64,000 bases of DNA, from assembly GCA_030649935.1 (NCBI GenBank), contig JAUSFN010000022.1:61319-125318 (forward strand), written 5' to 3'. The notes below the pieces were generated by a model, which saw only the letters and a list, made by a program, of their open reading frames with translations, was not told the origin of the DNA and did no database searches. This stretch comes from Candidatus Planktophila sp. GTDB lineage: Bacteria > Actinomycetota > Actinomycetes > Nanopelagicales > Nanopelagicaceae. Of this stretch, positions 1 through 6,991 are shown piece after piece (the stretch's first letter is position 1; every line of letters starts with the position of its first letter). The position numbers and the translations under genes were made by a program.

Positions 1-18
1 AGGGACGGCTATACAGAA

Positions 19-795
19 ATGTGTATCGATGCTTTAAAAACAACAAGTACCCAAGTTTTGACTGATTTTGGCACTTCGCGTCAAAGAGACTTTGGCCAAG
101 CGTGGTCTGACATGATTCGTGGATATCTTGGGGAATTTGCCGTTACTAAATTCCTCGAGCAAAATTTTGCTCTTCAAACAAAATTAGCACACCAACGCGG
201 GATCGCAGAAACATTTTATGATAGTGATATCTCTGAAGTCCTAATGGTTGGACTTTGGAGGAAGCCTAAAATAAATGTCGGAATTAAAACAACTAAATAT
301 AACGGACTATGGCTTGATATTGCGAAGGAACAATTTGCAAAATCACATCTCCATGTGCAAGTGAAAATTGGTGGCGGTTCAACTCACCTATTTTCTTTTT
401 TCAAAGAACTCAGTGTCTTTAAAGATAAGATTCTTAAAGTCGGCTTGGAAGGCAATTTCCTTACCCCAGATGAATCCGAGCAAATTTTGAATGACATCCC
501 CGACTTTAAACCGATCTCCGCTTATATTGCTGGATTTGCTTTGCGAGACTTCGATTACCTTCCCCTGGATTACGACGGACATATGGCAAAAATTCATTTT
601 ACGATTCATACATACAAGGGACTACTCCCCAGAAACTACAGAGAACAAATTAAAGAACGAGAAGGGGTTTCTGCCAAGGGAAATGTTAAGTTTGAATCTA
701 TAAATGAATTTTCTTCAACGGATAGATTCTTATTCAACACCGGTTCCATTATGAAAACTAAGTCTGAATGGCAGGCCATAGTCAACCAACTCTAG
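19..795 (+). CDS. hypothetical protein, possible PD-(D/E)XK-type nuclease
   Basis: I do not recognise this protein with certainty. It is 258 residues, soluble, with no signal peptide. Residues about 39-90 hold an acidic residue in GEFAV, a DSD at 68-70 and then VGIKTTKYNG, a spacing that recalls the E...D...(I)xK core of PD-(D/E)XK nucleases; this is only a pattern match. No methyltransferase or helicase partner is visible. The reading frame stays open to the first base of the window, so the true start may lie upstream and the gene may be partial. It sits at the edge of a stretch of broken genes, which fits an accessory or former defence locus. Confidence 0.5.
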   Translation: MCIDALKTTSTQVLTDFGTSRQRDFGQAWSDMIRGYLGEFAVTKFLEQNFALQTKLAHQRGIAETFYDSDISEVLMVGLWRKPKINVGIKTTKYNGLWLDIAKEQFAKSHLHVQVKIGGGSTHLFSFFKELSVFKDKILKVGLEGNFLTPDESEQILNDIPDFKPISAYIAGFALRDFDYLPLDYDGHMAKIHFTIHTYKGLLPRNYREQIKEREGVSAKGNVKFESINEFSSTDRFLFNTGSIMKTKSEWQAIVNQL

Positions 796-805
796 AGTTT
801 TAAAA

Positions 806-970
806 TCAAACTTTAATCCTCCCACCACAATCCCCCAGATCTTTCTCTTCATTCAGCACCTTTGCAATGTCCAGAGTCTATGCGCGCTGTTCCTCTTCGC
901 TGAGTTCAAAGAAGTTAACTGGGATCTTCAAGAAGTGTTTGCGTAGTTGTTTCTATTCAGGTGTATCCAT
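806..970 (-). pseudogene. small broken gene with two in-frame amber codons
   Basis: On the minus strand an ATG at 970 opens a 54-codon frame that ends with TGA at 808-806. It reads as a normal small hydrophilic protein (…KHFLKIPVNFFELSEEEQ…, …TLDIAKVLNEEKDLGDC…) except for TAG at codons 6 and 31. Both are one substitution away from common sense codons. Other genes here use TAG as an ordinary stop (the gene just upstream ends in TAG), so decay is more likely than recoding. I do not know the family. Confidence 0.4.
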
Positions 971-1210
971 AATCAATCATTCTCATTTTCCCAGTGCTTA
1001 GTGCGCCTGGGCGGCTCTTCCTGTAAGACCACCGTGAACGAAGTTACGGTTGGTAGGTAATCTGCTACGGGTCAGATGATTACCTTCTTGAGCTATTTGA
1101 AAGATAGCAGGTGGCACTGACATTTCTGGTGACTCTGGGTAGTCGATGCATTGAAAGCAATCAGAGTAATTATTAATGTCTGAGGCGGCAGATACAGTTA
1201 CACCGTCATG

Positions 1211-1245
1211 ACCCGTCCACGCAGCGAAAGCGGTGGGCGGGTTTT
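1211..1245 (+). terminator. putative intrinsic terminator
   Basis: A GC-rich stem (ACCCGTCCAC at 1211-1220 against GTGGGCGGGT at about 1232-1241, one G·T pair) with a GC-capped AGCGAAA loop is followed by four T residues on the plus strand. No intact plus-strand gene precedes it, so it may be a leftover of a lost gene or act for an unseen small RNA. Confidence 0.5.
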
Positions 1246-1303
1246 CACTCTACGAACTGTGGATAGCCAGTCATCGCTCTAAAATCACTATAAGTTCATC
1301 GCT

Positions 1304-1948
1304 ATGCCCAAGCCAACTGTCATTGTCTATGTCGATGGATTTAACTTATATCGCTGGGCGCTTGTCGGGACGCCATATAAGTGGCTTGATTTAGAAGCGC
1401 TCTTCTCGCACACCCTCCAAGAATTTGAAGTAATACAAATCAAGTATTTTACTGCTCGTATCCAGCCGAAGCCACATGAAAAATCACAACACATTCGACA
1501 GAATATTTAATTACGTGCTCTTCAAACAAATCCGATAATCGAAATCGAATACGGGAAGTTTAGCAGCGAAACGAAATCCTTACCCAAATCCCCCTGGCAA
1601 TATGACGAAGAAGGAATCCCACTTCAGGCGAAAGTTAAAGTGCATCAAGAAAAAGGGTCTGATGTAAACCTAGCAACTAATTTAGTTTTTGACGTGCTAA
1701 AGAAGCGGGCCGAGGCGTTTATTGTCGTCACAAATGATTCAGATCAAGTCGGTCCATTAAGGAAACTAAAGAATGAGAACGAAGGACTTATTGGCCTAAT
1801 TTTGACATCGAAGGAGGCTGCGGTTGAACTCATGAGTATCGGTTTACCAATCATCCGCCAAATTCGTGAGGGCATACTTTCAATTTCTCAATTACCAGAC
1901 GAGTTATCTGATGCTGTCGGAAGAATCCGTAAACCAAGTTCTTGGTAA
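1304..1948 (+). pseudogene. NYN-domain (PIN-like) nuclease gene with one nonsense codon
   Basis: Two reading segments, 1304-1507 and 1511-1948, are in the same frame and separated only by a TAA at 1508-1510, in the context RQNI-stop-LRALQTNP. A Tyr codon (TAT or TAC) is the likely ancestor. The joined protein (about 214 residues) has NYN/LabA-like family signatures: YVDGFNLY near the N-terminus, KGSDVNLATNL in the middle, and VVTNDSDQVGPLRKL, which carry the metal-binding aspartates of these PIN-like RNases. The rest of the frame is intact, so the mutation is recent or represents a population variant; a sequencing error is also possible. It lies in an accessory stretch with other broken genes. 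Confidence 0.8.
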
Positions 1949-2340
1949 AAGACAGAGAGCCCGGCTTTCGCTGGGCTCTCGTACTCAGCCATCGAAATGA
2001 CTGAGGATGTATTCAAATCATAGCCGAAATGACGATAGATTGAAAACACTTGGGGATTTCTCTTGAATATTTCCGCTCACTCTGGGTAGTCGCATTCTTT
2101 TGTCAGCGGTACCTGCTACCTTTTTACTTGCCGCACATTAGGTGCGGAGAAAACTGTCCGAGGTTTAGGCCTCGCAGAAGAAGGTTTTGGAGCGTTAAGC
2201 CCTTCGGCTTGCTCCACGCCAACCGGGCAACCGCACCGGTGGAACCGATGGATGACAGGCTGTAAGCCTTGCATGTGAGGTGTTACGGAATGCGGATTCG
2301 AACCAGAATCGAATCCCTACTTTATAAAGGGAGAATCACA
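1949..2340. other. 392-nt gap rich in short hairpins
   Basis: No convincing protein gene. From 2131 to 2316 there are five hairpins in under 190 nt: CCGCAC/GTGCGG (2131-2147), a nested hairpin GGAGC-AAGCC/GGCTT-GCTCC (2189-2215), ACCGG/CCGGT (2222-2240), AGGCT/AGCCT (2257-2269) and GGATTCGA/TCGAATCC (2294-2316). This could be a structured RNA or the long leader of the small gene at 2341. It matches no RNA family that I can name. A plus-strand frame crossing it is low complexity and unlikely to be translated. Confidence 0.35.
1955..1980 (+). terminator. hairpin after the NYN pseudogene
   Basis: Perfect 8-bp inverted repeat GAGAGCCC (1955-1962) and GGGCTCTC (1973-1980) just after the stop at 1948. 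There is no following T-tract, so if it stops transcription it does so weakly or by another route; it may equally protect the 3' end of the message. Confidence 0.5.
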
Positions 2341-2502
2341 ATGGAGCTATCCGAGAAAGATAGGAACGATTTCCTGAAACGTATTGGTGCAGTACAAAAG
2401 GTCCGTAAAAATGGTGAAGAAGTTCCGGGGGAATATGTGGGCGAGGATGGCAAGGAATGGGACGATGACGACATCTTGATGCTGATTGCTTTCGGGTTTT
2501 AG
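2341..2502 (+). CDS. small acidic hypothetical protein (53 aa)
   Basis: An ATG at 2341 follows GGGAG with a good spacing, which makes this start better than the in-frame start 24 codons upstream that would run through the hairpin region. The product is short and acidic, begins MELSEKDRNDFLKRIG, has a run of four aspartates (residues about 41-44) and ends in a hydrophobic LIAFGF. I do not recognise it. A hairpin terminator at 2668-2703 is the first stop signal downstream. Confidence 0.45.
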   Translation: MELSEKDRNDFLKRIGAVQKVRKNGEEVPGEYVGEDGKEWDDDDILMLIAFGF

Positions 2503-2667
2503 GAAAGAACCCTTAACACTAAAAAGCGAAGAGGCCTCACGCAACTAACTGTAGGGCTACTTAGAGTGTGCACCGCTGACGGGATTCGAATTCTCTATGG
2601 AAAGCAACAAAACTGATATTATTCACTCACTTCAGTCAGAAGGTTCTTTAACGCAAGAGTTACAGAG

Positions 2668-2710
2668 CAAAAGCCTTGCAGATTCACCTCTGTGGGGCTT
2701 TTGTGTTTTG
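2668..2710 (+). terminator. intrinsic terminator upstream of the CPBP gene
   Basis: CAAAAGCC (2668-2675) pairs with GGCTTTTG (2696-2703), with an inner CAGA/TCTG stem, followed by TGTTTTG. It contains the first copy of a 27-nt direct repeat. Its presence argues that the CPBP gene starts after it, at ATG 2721, and not at the TTG at 2676 inside the hairpin. Confidence 0.6.
2678..2704 (+). repeat. 27-nt direct repeat, copy 1 (partner at 3575-3601)
   Basis: GCAGATTCAC at the left end and GGGGCTTTTGT at the right end; 26 of 27 bases match the copy at 3575-3601 (C against T at one place). The copies bracket the CPBP protease gene almost exactly. Confidence 0.75.
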
Positions 2711-2720
2711 TTTAGGACAT

Positions 2721-3557
2721 ATGTCAGTGGCCTTGCTTATGGTGGCTGGTATGAGAAATCTGCGGCTGGGTTTCAGTCTGATTGGCCTATCTATCTTTGC
2801 GCTTTTGATACTCGACTTTCTGCCCGGGCCATGGGTTAATGAGATGCGCTATGCGGATTCGACATTTAATTACGTTGTGATGGGATTGATCTTCTATTGT
2901 GCTATTTACTTCTTGGGGTTGCAATCACTTGAGTTTTTCCGACTTCCCCGAATTCATTTCAAAGCTCTGCTTGCGCTTTTGGTCGCATCCTTCTTTGTCA
3001 TCGCGGGTATAGCTAACTCTGAAAATGCTCATCTGAAGCCTTGGGTTGCAGTGCGCGGGATTGGCTTTTTGCTGGCAATTGGCTTTGGTGAAGAGATGTT
3101 ATCCCGCGGCTTTACATATGGGGTGCTTCGAAGATTTGGAAATGTGAGGGCAATATTTATCTCATCCGTACTCTTTGGGTTGCTGCATTTGAATCTTTAC
3201 GTCGGCGCCGATTGGGGCAGTTGGCTGGCATATTCGCATGTGATGAAAACTTTTGGCTTTGGGGTATTTATATGCACGCTGATGATTGTGACACGGAGTA
3301 TCTGGGTAGCCGTTATCTTTCACGCCTTGTGTGATTGGAGCATTGTCTTTGATAAGGCGTTTATTGATACGGGCGATGAGAGTAATTGGCAGCCCGGGTT
3401 GTGGGAGGGATTGAGTTCACCGCTATTTGAGGTCTTTATCTTTTGCGGGCTTGCGATGGTGCTGCTCTGGATAGATCGCGGAAGCGTGCCAGCGTGGATG
3501 CATCGCTTGGCGCTTAAGTGGAAGTTAGTTAAACCTGGTTATGAGTTAACGGCTTAA
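2721..3557 (+). CDS. CPBP-family intramembrane metalloprotease
   Basis: Integral membrane protein of 278 residues with several hydrophobic segments. The three CPBP (Abi/CAAX-protease-like) motifs are present in order: GEEMLSRGF with the EExxxR pattern, FGLLHLNLY with the FxxxH pattern, and FHALCDW with the HxxxD pattern; these build the membrane-buried metal site. Members cleave or modify membrane peptides, and some give self-immunity to bacteriocins. The substrate here is unknown. I place the start at ATG 2721 because the frame upstream runs through a terminator hairpin. The gene stands alone and is flanked by a 27-nt direct repeat, which suggests gain or potential loss as a unit. Confidence 0.85.
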   Translation: MSVALLMVAGMRNLRLGFSLIGLSIFALLILDFLPGPWVNEMRYADSTFNYVVMGLIFYCAIYFLGLQSLEFFRLPRIHFKALLALLVASFFVIAGIANSENAHLKPWVAVRGIGFLLAIGFGEEMLSRGFTYGVLRRFGNVRAIFISSVLFGLLHLNLYVGADWGSWLAYSHVMKTFGFGVFICTLMIVTRSIWVAVIFHALCDWSIVFDKAFIDTGDESNWQPGLWEGLSSPLFEVFIFCGLAMVLLWIDRGSVPAWMHRLALKWKLVKPGYELTA

Positions 3558-3574
3558 GTCAGCGCGAATGTTTC

Positions 3575-3601
3575 GCAGATTCATCTCTGTGGGGCTTTTG
3601 T
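3575..3601 (+). repeat. 27-nt direct repeat, copy 2
   Basis: Matches 2678-2704 at 26 of 27 positions. It begins 17 nt after the CPBP stop codon, includes a small CAGA/TCTG hairpin followed by GGGGCTTTT, and may act as the gene's terminator. Confidence 0.75.
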
Positions 3602-3624
3602 TCTTCTCGCTATTAGGTCGGCGG

Positions 3625-4290
3625 TCATTGAAGAATATTGACAGCCCTAGCTACGACTAGACCAACAACAATTAATGAGGTTGTTGACTGCAATAACATC
3701 AACATTTTTGCCCATATCGTTAACGGCATTACATCGGTTGGACTAAATGCACTTGCATTAGTGAAAGACATGTAAAGATAATCAAAAAACTTAGGGTGCC
3801 AGTCACTTGGCGCATACGTTGGGTCAGTCATTTGGGGAAAAAGAAAATCGGGCCAATCTTTCTTAGCTTCAGCCCTTGATCCGGGGCCACCTCGATCTAA
3901 ATCCCAAAACCATAAACTGAAGATCACAACATTTGTCAGCCAAATTGAGCCCCCAGAGGCAAGCAACTGAGACGCCGATCCGATTCCGCCAGATATTAAC
4001 TCTGAAATTAATTTAGCTGCCGATGCAGTGTTTGAAATTGTCATGACGCTCGTAAGTATGAAGCTGACCAGACGAGTTGGGGGGTGATGCTTCATTAACC
4101 GTTTTGGGCCGAAGGTATAGAGGCTAAGCAGAATCCCGAACTCCACTAGGCAAATCCATTTTTGAAAACTCAAAGAGAGGTTGTCGGGTAGTGCAAACTG
4201 CAGAATAATCACGACCATAACAACAATTGAGACTGGGAAACGATGCTCGCCTAGGTGTGGCTTTTGCCAATGCGGTTTTGGCGGACTCAT
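3625..4290 (-). CDS. predicted membrane protein with channel-like C-terminus
   Basis: A 221-residue membrane protein with about five hydrophobic segments (near residues 20-36, 45-60, 75-95, 105-128 and 195-217). Near the C-terminus the stretch YLYMSFTNASAFSPTDVMP, then a hydrophobic helix, has the layout of the pore loop and last helix of two-TM ion channels. The potassium filter TVGYGD is replaced, so ion choice cannot be predicted. Similar uncharacterised proteins occur widely in bacteria. The ATG at 4290 lies 6 nt after TATAGT, which supports this start and a leaderless transcript. It runs opposite to the CPBP gene. Confidence 0.65.
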   Translation of the reverse strand: MSPPKPHWQKPHLGEHRFPVSIVVMVVIILQFALPDNLSLSFQKWICLVEFGILLSLYTFGPKRLMKHHPPTRLVSFILTSVMTISNTASAAKLISELISGGIGSASQLLASGGSIWLTNVVIFSLWFWDLDRGGPGSRAEAKKDWPDFLFPQMTDPTYAPSDWHPKFFDYLYMSFTNASAFSPTDVMPLTIWAKMLMLLQSTTSLIVVGLVVARAVNILQ

Positions 4291-4302
4291 ATCTAAACTA
4301 TA
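4291..4302 (-). promoter_or_regulatory. leaderless-type -10 box for the membrane protein
   Basis: On the minus strand TATAGT (4302-4297) is followed by 6 nt and the ATG at 4290. No ribosome binding site is present. Confidence 0.5.
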
Positions 4303-4370
4303 GGTTAATGAGTTAAAGAATTGTCACTAAATAGCGAGATGGCTTCGAAGATTGATTGAAATGCACTTAT

Positions 4371-4448
4371 TTACGCGTAGTGTCCGCGGAGGGCGATGAT
4401 TTCTAGCGTACTTCCAGAAACGCGGTAGATAATCCGGTGCTCTGAATT
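4371..4448 (-). pseudogene. C-terminal remnant of a Txe/YoeB/RelE-type toxin
   Basis: On the minus strand, in a frame different from the sulfotransferase, codons from 4448 to the TAA at 4373-4371 read NSEHRIIYRVSGSTLEIIAL and then RGHYA. This is the C-terminal beta-strand block of the YoeB/Txe family, whose members typically end EHRLVYRV...LEIIACRxHY, including the catalytic His-Tyr end. Nothing of the N-terminal half or of an antitoxin is visible, and the fragment begins inside the 3' end of the sulfotransferase gene, so a recombination event probably removed the rest. Confidence 0.7.
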
Positions 4449-5295
4449 AGCTAACACTATTACTTGACCACTGAAAAACCTTGCCTGTCAGTTGCTCAAG
4501 ATCATGAATAGAATCTTCAAAAAGTGAGTCCAGGTATTCTCTGTCGGCAAGGTTCATTGTGCTGTTAGGTATTTTGGTGAAAGTCATACGTGAAATCCAA
4601 TTCTTCACTGGAGTTGAAAGATACTTTCGAGATCTAACCCAGCGTACAAACTCTGGAAACATGGATTTTCGGGCGACATTGATATTCGGCAATACAAAAT
4701 CAATTTCCATATTTTGAACTGTCTCGGCAGGAAGTAGGAATTCAAACACCTCCATGAGGATTTTCTCTGAATTAGCTACCAGTTCAGCAAAATCAATTAT
4801 TAAAATCTGTTCGCGTTCGAATTGTTCATAATATGATTGTAAGTTCTTTGCATAGAAACCTTGCGAAACAACATCACCATAGGCGACTCCTTTGAACTCT
4901 TTGTAATTTCGAATTGCATCTCCAAAACTAATTGTTTTTGAGATTGCTCCATTGCGGCGTCCATGCAGATAAGCAGAGTATGCCCGATCGGCAGGATTTC
5001 GCAATATCGCAATAATTTTCATACTTGGATAACGTTGGGCAACTCTTGCTGCAACCTTGTCGTTTGCAAGATAGCTAGGAGACTTTTCTCCGACTATTTG
5101 GTCCGGACGAGCTTCCGAAAAATTTGAAAGGTACTGAGCAAAGCCATCTGGGTCATTATATTTATAGTCTCTGCTCCAGAAATGGCATTCCTGTTTTGCA
5201 ACATAGAAATATTCGGGTTTACGCTCAAGAAATCTCATAAGGCTTGAAGTGCCAGACTTCTGTGCACCAATGATGAGGAAATCAATTTTCTGCAT
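4447..5295 (-). CDS. sulfotransferase domain protein
   Basis: A 282-residue cytosolic sulfotransferase. Residues 10-19 (GAQKSGTSSL) form the 5'-phosphosulfate loop that binds PAPS, and residues 99-109 (RNPADRAYSAY) form the 3'-phosphate site; the serine and arginine needed there are present. The layout resembles heparan-sulfate N-sulfotransferase-like bacterial enzymes that sulfate surface glycans or lipids; the acceptor is unknown. It has no glycosyltransferase neighbours and sits next to a toxin scrap, so it may have been acquired. The start at 5295 is supported by TATTAT 6 nt upstream. Confidence 0.85.
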   Translation of the reverse strand: MQKIDFLIIGAQKSGTSSLMRFLERKPEYFYVAKQECHFWSRDYKYNDPDGFAQYLSNFSEARPDQIVGEKSPSYLANDKVAARVAQRYPSMKIIAILRNPADRAYSAYLHGRRNGAISKTISFGDAIRNYKEFKGVAYGDVVSQGFYAKNLQSYYEQFEREQILIIDFAELVANSEKILMEVFEFLLPAETVQNMEIDFVLPNINVARKSMFPEFVRWVRSRKYLSTPVKNWISRMTFTKIPNSTMNLADREYLDSLFEDSIHDLEQLTGKVFQWSSNSVS

Positions 5296-5307
5296 TGTGT
5301 AATAATA
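5296..5307 (-). promoter_or_regulatory. leaderless-type -10 box for the sulfotransferase
   Basis: Minus-strand TATTAT (5307-5302), then TACACA, then ATG at 5295. No Shine-Dalgarno sequence precedes the start. Confidence 0.55.
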
Positions 5308-5492
5308 GAGAACTGAAGCGTTGATATACAGAAATGACCGGACTAATCTGCATTTAATAGCTTTCCACCCAATTTAGAAGAGATTCACAAGAAACTCACC
5401 AACTTCTACGCCTGTTATCTAAGTAGAAAGTTCTCGCTTGCTTCTACTATTGGAAATTGTTTTGCCAAAGAAAGTCAGAGCTCGGGAGCAAT

Positions 5493-6146
5493 TCAGGCGG
5501 GCAAAAGTTCGGATAAAAGAGTTTCTACACGTCCTTGAATCTCATCTCGGATCACGCGGATAGCTTCGATTGATTGCTCTGCTGGATCATCGAGCACCCA
5601 ATCTTCGTACCGCTTTCCTGGGTAGATAGGACAGGCATCGCCGCAACCCATCGTGATAACTGCATCGGACGCACGGACAACTTCATCGGTGAGCGGCTTG
5701 GGAAACTCATGAGTGATATCAATTCCGACTTCGGCCATCGCTTCGATAACTTCAAGAGAGATATTTTCTTTCGGCGAAGAACCCGCCGAGCGAACAACAA
5801 CTCGATTACCGCCTAATTTTGACATAAAGCCAGCGGCCATCTGTGATCGGCCGGAGTTATGAACGCAGACAAAGAGGATATCCAAAACATTTGAAGTCAC
5901 TTGATGGGTAGATTTTACAAGTGCATTTAGTCGCTCCTTTGCAAATCGCTCAGTCAACGATGGCAAGTAAATCTTGACCTCACTTTTGGCATCTAGGAGC
6001 ACATAGGATTCAAAGACATACTTCTCAATCGTTTCAACATTGAGGTTTTCTTTAAAGTGGGCGTGCAATCTCTCTGCCGCTTTATGCAAAAGCCCGCGGG
6101 TGTCATCTAACATCACGAAGCCCTCTAAATTGGTTTTTTCATTCAC
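5493..6146 (-). CDS. arsenate reductase / low-molecular-weight phosphatase with N-terminal helical domain
   Basis: Two-part protein of 217 residues. Residues 1 to about 85 are helical and match the three-helix N-terminal extension seen in actinobacterial ArsC-type proteins, where it helps dimerisation. The rest is a low-molecular-weight phosphotyrosine-phosphatase fold with CVHNSGRS at 94-101 (nucleophile Cys94, Arg100), the MGCGDACP segment with two further cysteines, and the catalytic aspartate near DWVLDDP. It should reduce arsenate with thioredoxin or mycothiol/mycoredoxin. I chose the GTG at 6146 because GGGGGA precedes it at a good distance; a TTG lies 7 codons further up. No arsR or arsenite pump is next to it. 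Confidence 0.85.
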   Translation of the reverse strand: MNEKTNLEGFVMLDDTRGLLHKAAERLHAHFKENLNVETIEKYVFESYVLLDAKSEVKIYLPSLTERFAKERLNALVKSTHQVTSNVLDILFVCVHNSGRSQMAAGFMSKLGGNRVVVRSAGSSPKENISLEVIEAMAEVGIDITHEFPKPLTDEVVRASDAVITMGCGDACPIYPGKRYEDWVLDDPAEQSIEAIRVIRDEIQGRVETLLSELLPA

Positions 6147-6218
6147 CGCTATCCCCCAACTGTTCAATTTGAATGCCCTATTGACTAAAGGTCACTGCCG
6201 CTAATCTGCTTTTTAGTA

Positions 6219-6252
6219 TGACCTGATTTATAGGCTGACCTGGTTTATTGGG
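6219..6252. repeat. imperfect 17-nt tandem repeat in a divergent promoter region
   Basis: TGACCTGATTTATAGGC (6219-6235) is followed directly by TGACCTGGTTTATTGGG (6236-6252), 14 of 17 identical. It lies between the divergent arsC-like gene and the cysteine hydrolase, where a regulator could bind. Confidence 0.4.
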
Positions 6253-6439
6253 CCAAGAATATGAGGCGGGAGTGCGGGAATTGATTACCGCCAAGTGAAC
6301 AATGGGCAAATATCACATAACGTCAGTGCTGGGCTTTACGGTGCAGGTTATGGGGAGTGCTGAATGGGAAACTCACTTACTTGAAGTAAATTCTCATGCC
6401 AAAGCTGGAAAAACTACATATGTGCGAGAGAATTGTCGT

Positions 6440-6991
6440 ATGTCTCTATTTGAAAATCGCGGGAAAAGTGCACTATTAGTAATCGATGTCCAAAATGGCG
6501 TGGTCGATAATGCCTTTGGACGTGAATCGGTGATCGCCCATATCAGTGAGGTTATTACTAAAGCGCGCGCAATGAACGTTCCAGTTATTTGGGTCCAGCA
6601 CTCTGATGAAGAGTTAGAGATTGGCAGCGATAGTTGGAAGATTGTGCCCGAACTTGAGCCAGGCAGCGATGAAGTGATTATTAGAAAGTTATTTAGAAGC
6701 TCTTTCGTAGAAACGCAGTTAAGCGAACTCCTTGCATCTCTTGGAGTAGATCACCTGTACATAACCGGGGCTCAGACAAATAACTGCGTTCGCCACACCT
6801 GCCATGGCGCACTTGAATTGGGCTATGACATTACATTAATCAGTGATGCTCATACAACAAGTAGTTATGAGTGGAAAGGTCGAAACATTACTGCCCAAGA
6901 TGTGATCAATGAACAAAATGATAATTTGTCGGGATATAGATTGCCTGGACGCAAAGCCAAGGTCGTCGAAAGCGCTGCGATTACTTTTTAA
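6440..6991 (+). CDS. isochorismatase-family cysteine hydrolase
   Basis: A 183-residue single-domain hydrolase. The catalytic triad of the family is in place: Asp16 in VIDVQNG, Lys83 in RKLFRSSF and nucleophile Cys116 in GAQTNNCVRHT, preceded by the usual non-proline cis-peptide region. Relatives hydrolyse small amides (nicotinamide, N-carbamoylsarcosine, ureidoacrylate) or isochorismate; the substrate cannot be told. ATG 6440 matches the family N-terminus and follows GAGAG; the frame is open 46 codons further up to 6302 but that extension resembles nothing. It converges on an amidase and overlaps its end by 11 nt, so the pair may act on related amides. Confidence 0.8.
   Translation: MSLFENRGKSALLVIDVQNGVVDNAFGRESVIAHISEVITKARAMNVPVIWVQHSDEELEIGSDSWKIVPELEPGSDEVIIRKLFRSSFVETQLSELLASLGVDHLYITGAQTNNCVRHTCHGALELGYDITLISDAHTTSSYEWKGRNITAQDVINEQNDNLSGYRLPGRKAKVVESAAITF

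Larger units (their letters stand above)
796..1303. other. 508-nt gap without an intact gene
   Basis: Apart from the amber-interrupted mini-gene at 806-970, no coding frame is convincing. Two imperfect stem-loops are visible: 1028-1054 (8 bp with a bulge) and 1056-1084 (outer stem GGTAAT/ATTACC). A terminator-like hairpin lies at 1211-1241. The 14-mer ACTCTGGGTAGTCG at 1132-1145 recurs at 2079-2092. The stretch looks like eroded former coding or element DNA. Confidence 0.5.

Noticed and set aside
2050..2265. 71-codon open frame on the plus strand
   Set aside because: It runs through the hairpin cluster, is rich in Arg/Pro with low-complexity runs, has no ribosome site and matches nothing.
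2270..2316. tRNA gene on the minus strand (T-loop-like GGTTCGAATCC)
   Set aside because: The T stem pairs at only three of five places, and no matching acceptor 5' strand, D arm or anticodon arm is found upstream; at most a remnant.
2597..2839. 80-codon open frame overlapping the CPBP gene start
   Set aside because: It crosses a terminator hairpin and then reads the CPBP gene in a wrong frame.
6302..6439. 46-residue N-terminal extension of the cysteine hydrolase
   Set aside because: It is open in frame but lies outside the family's domain, and the internal ATG at 6440 has a better ribosome site.
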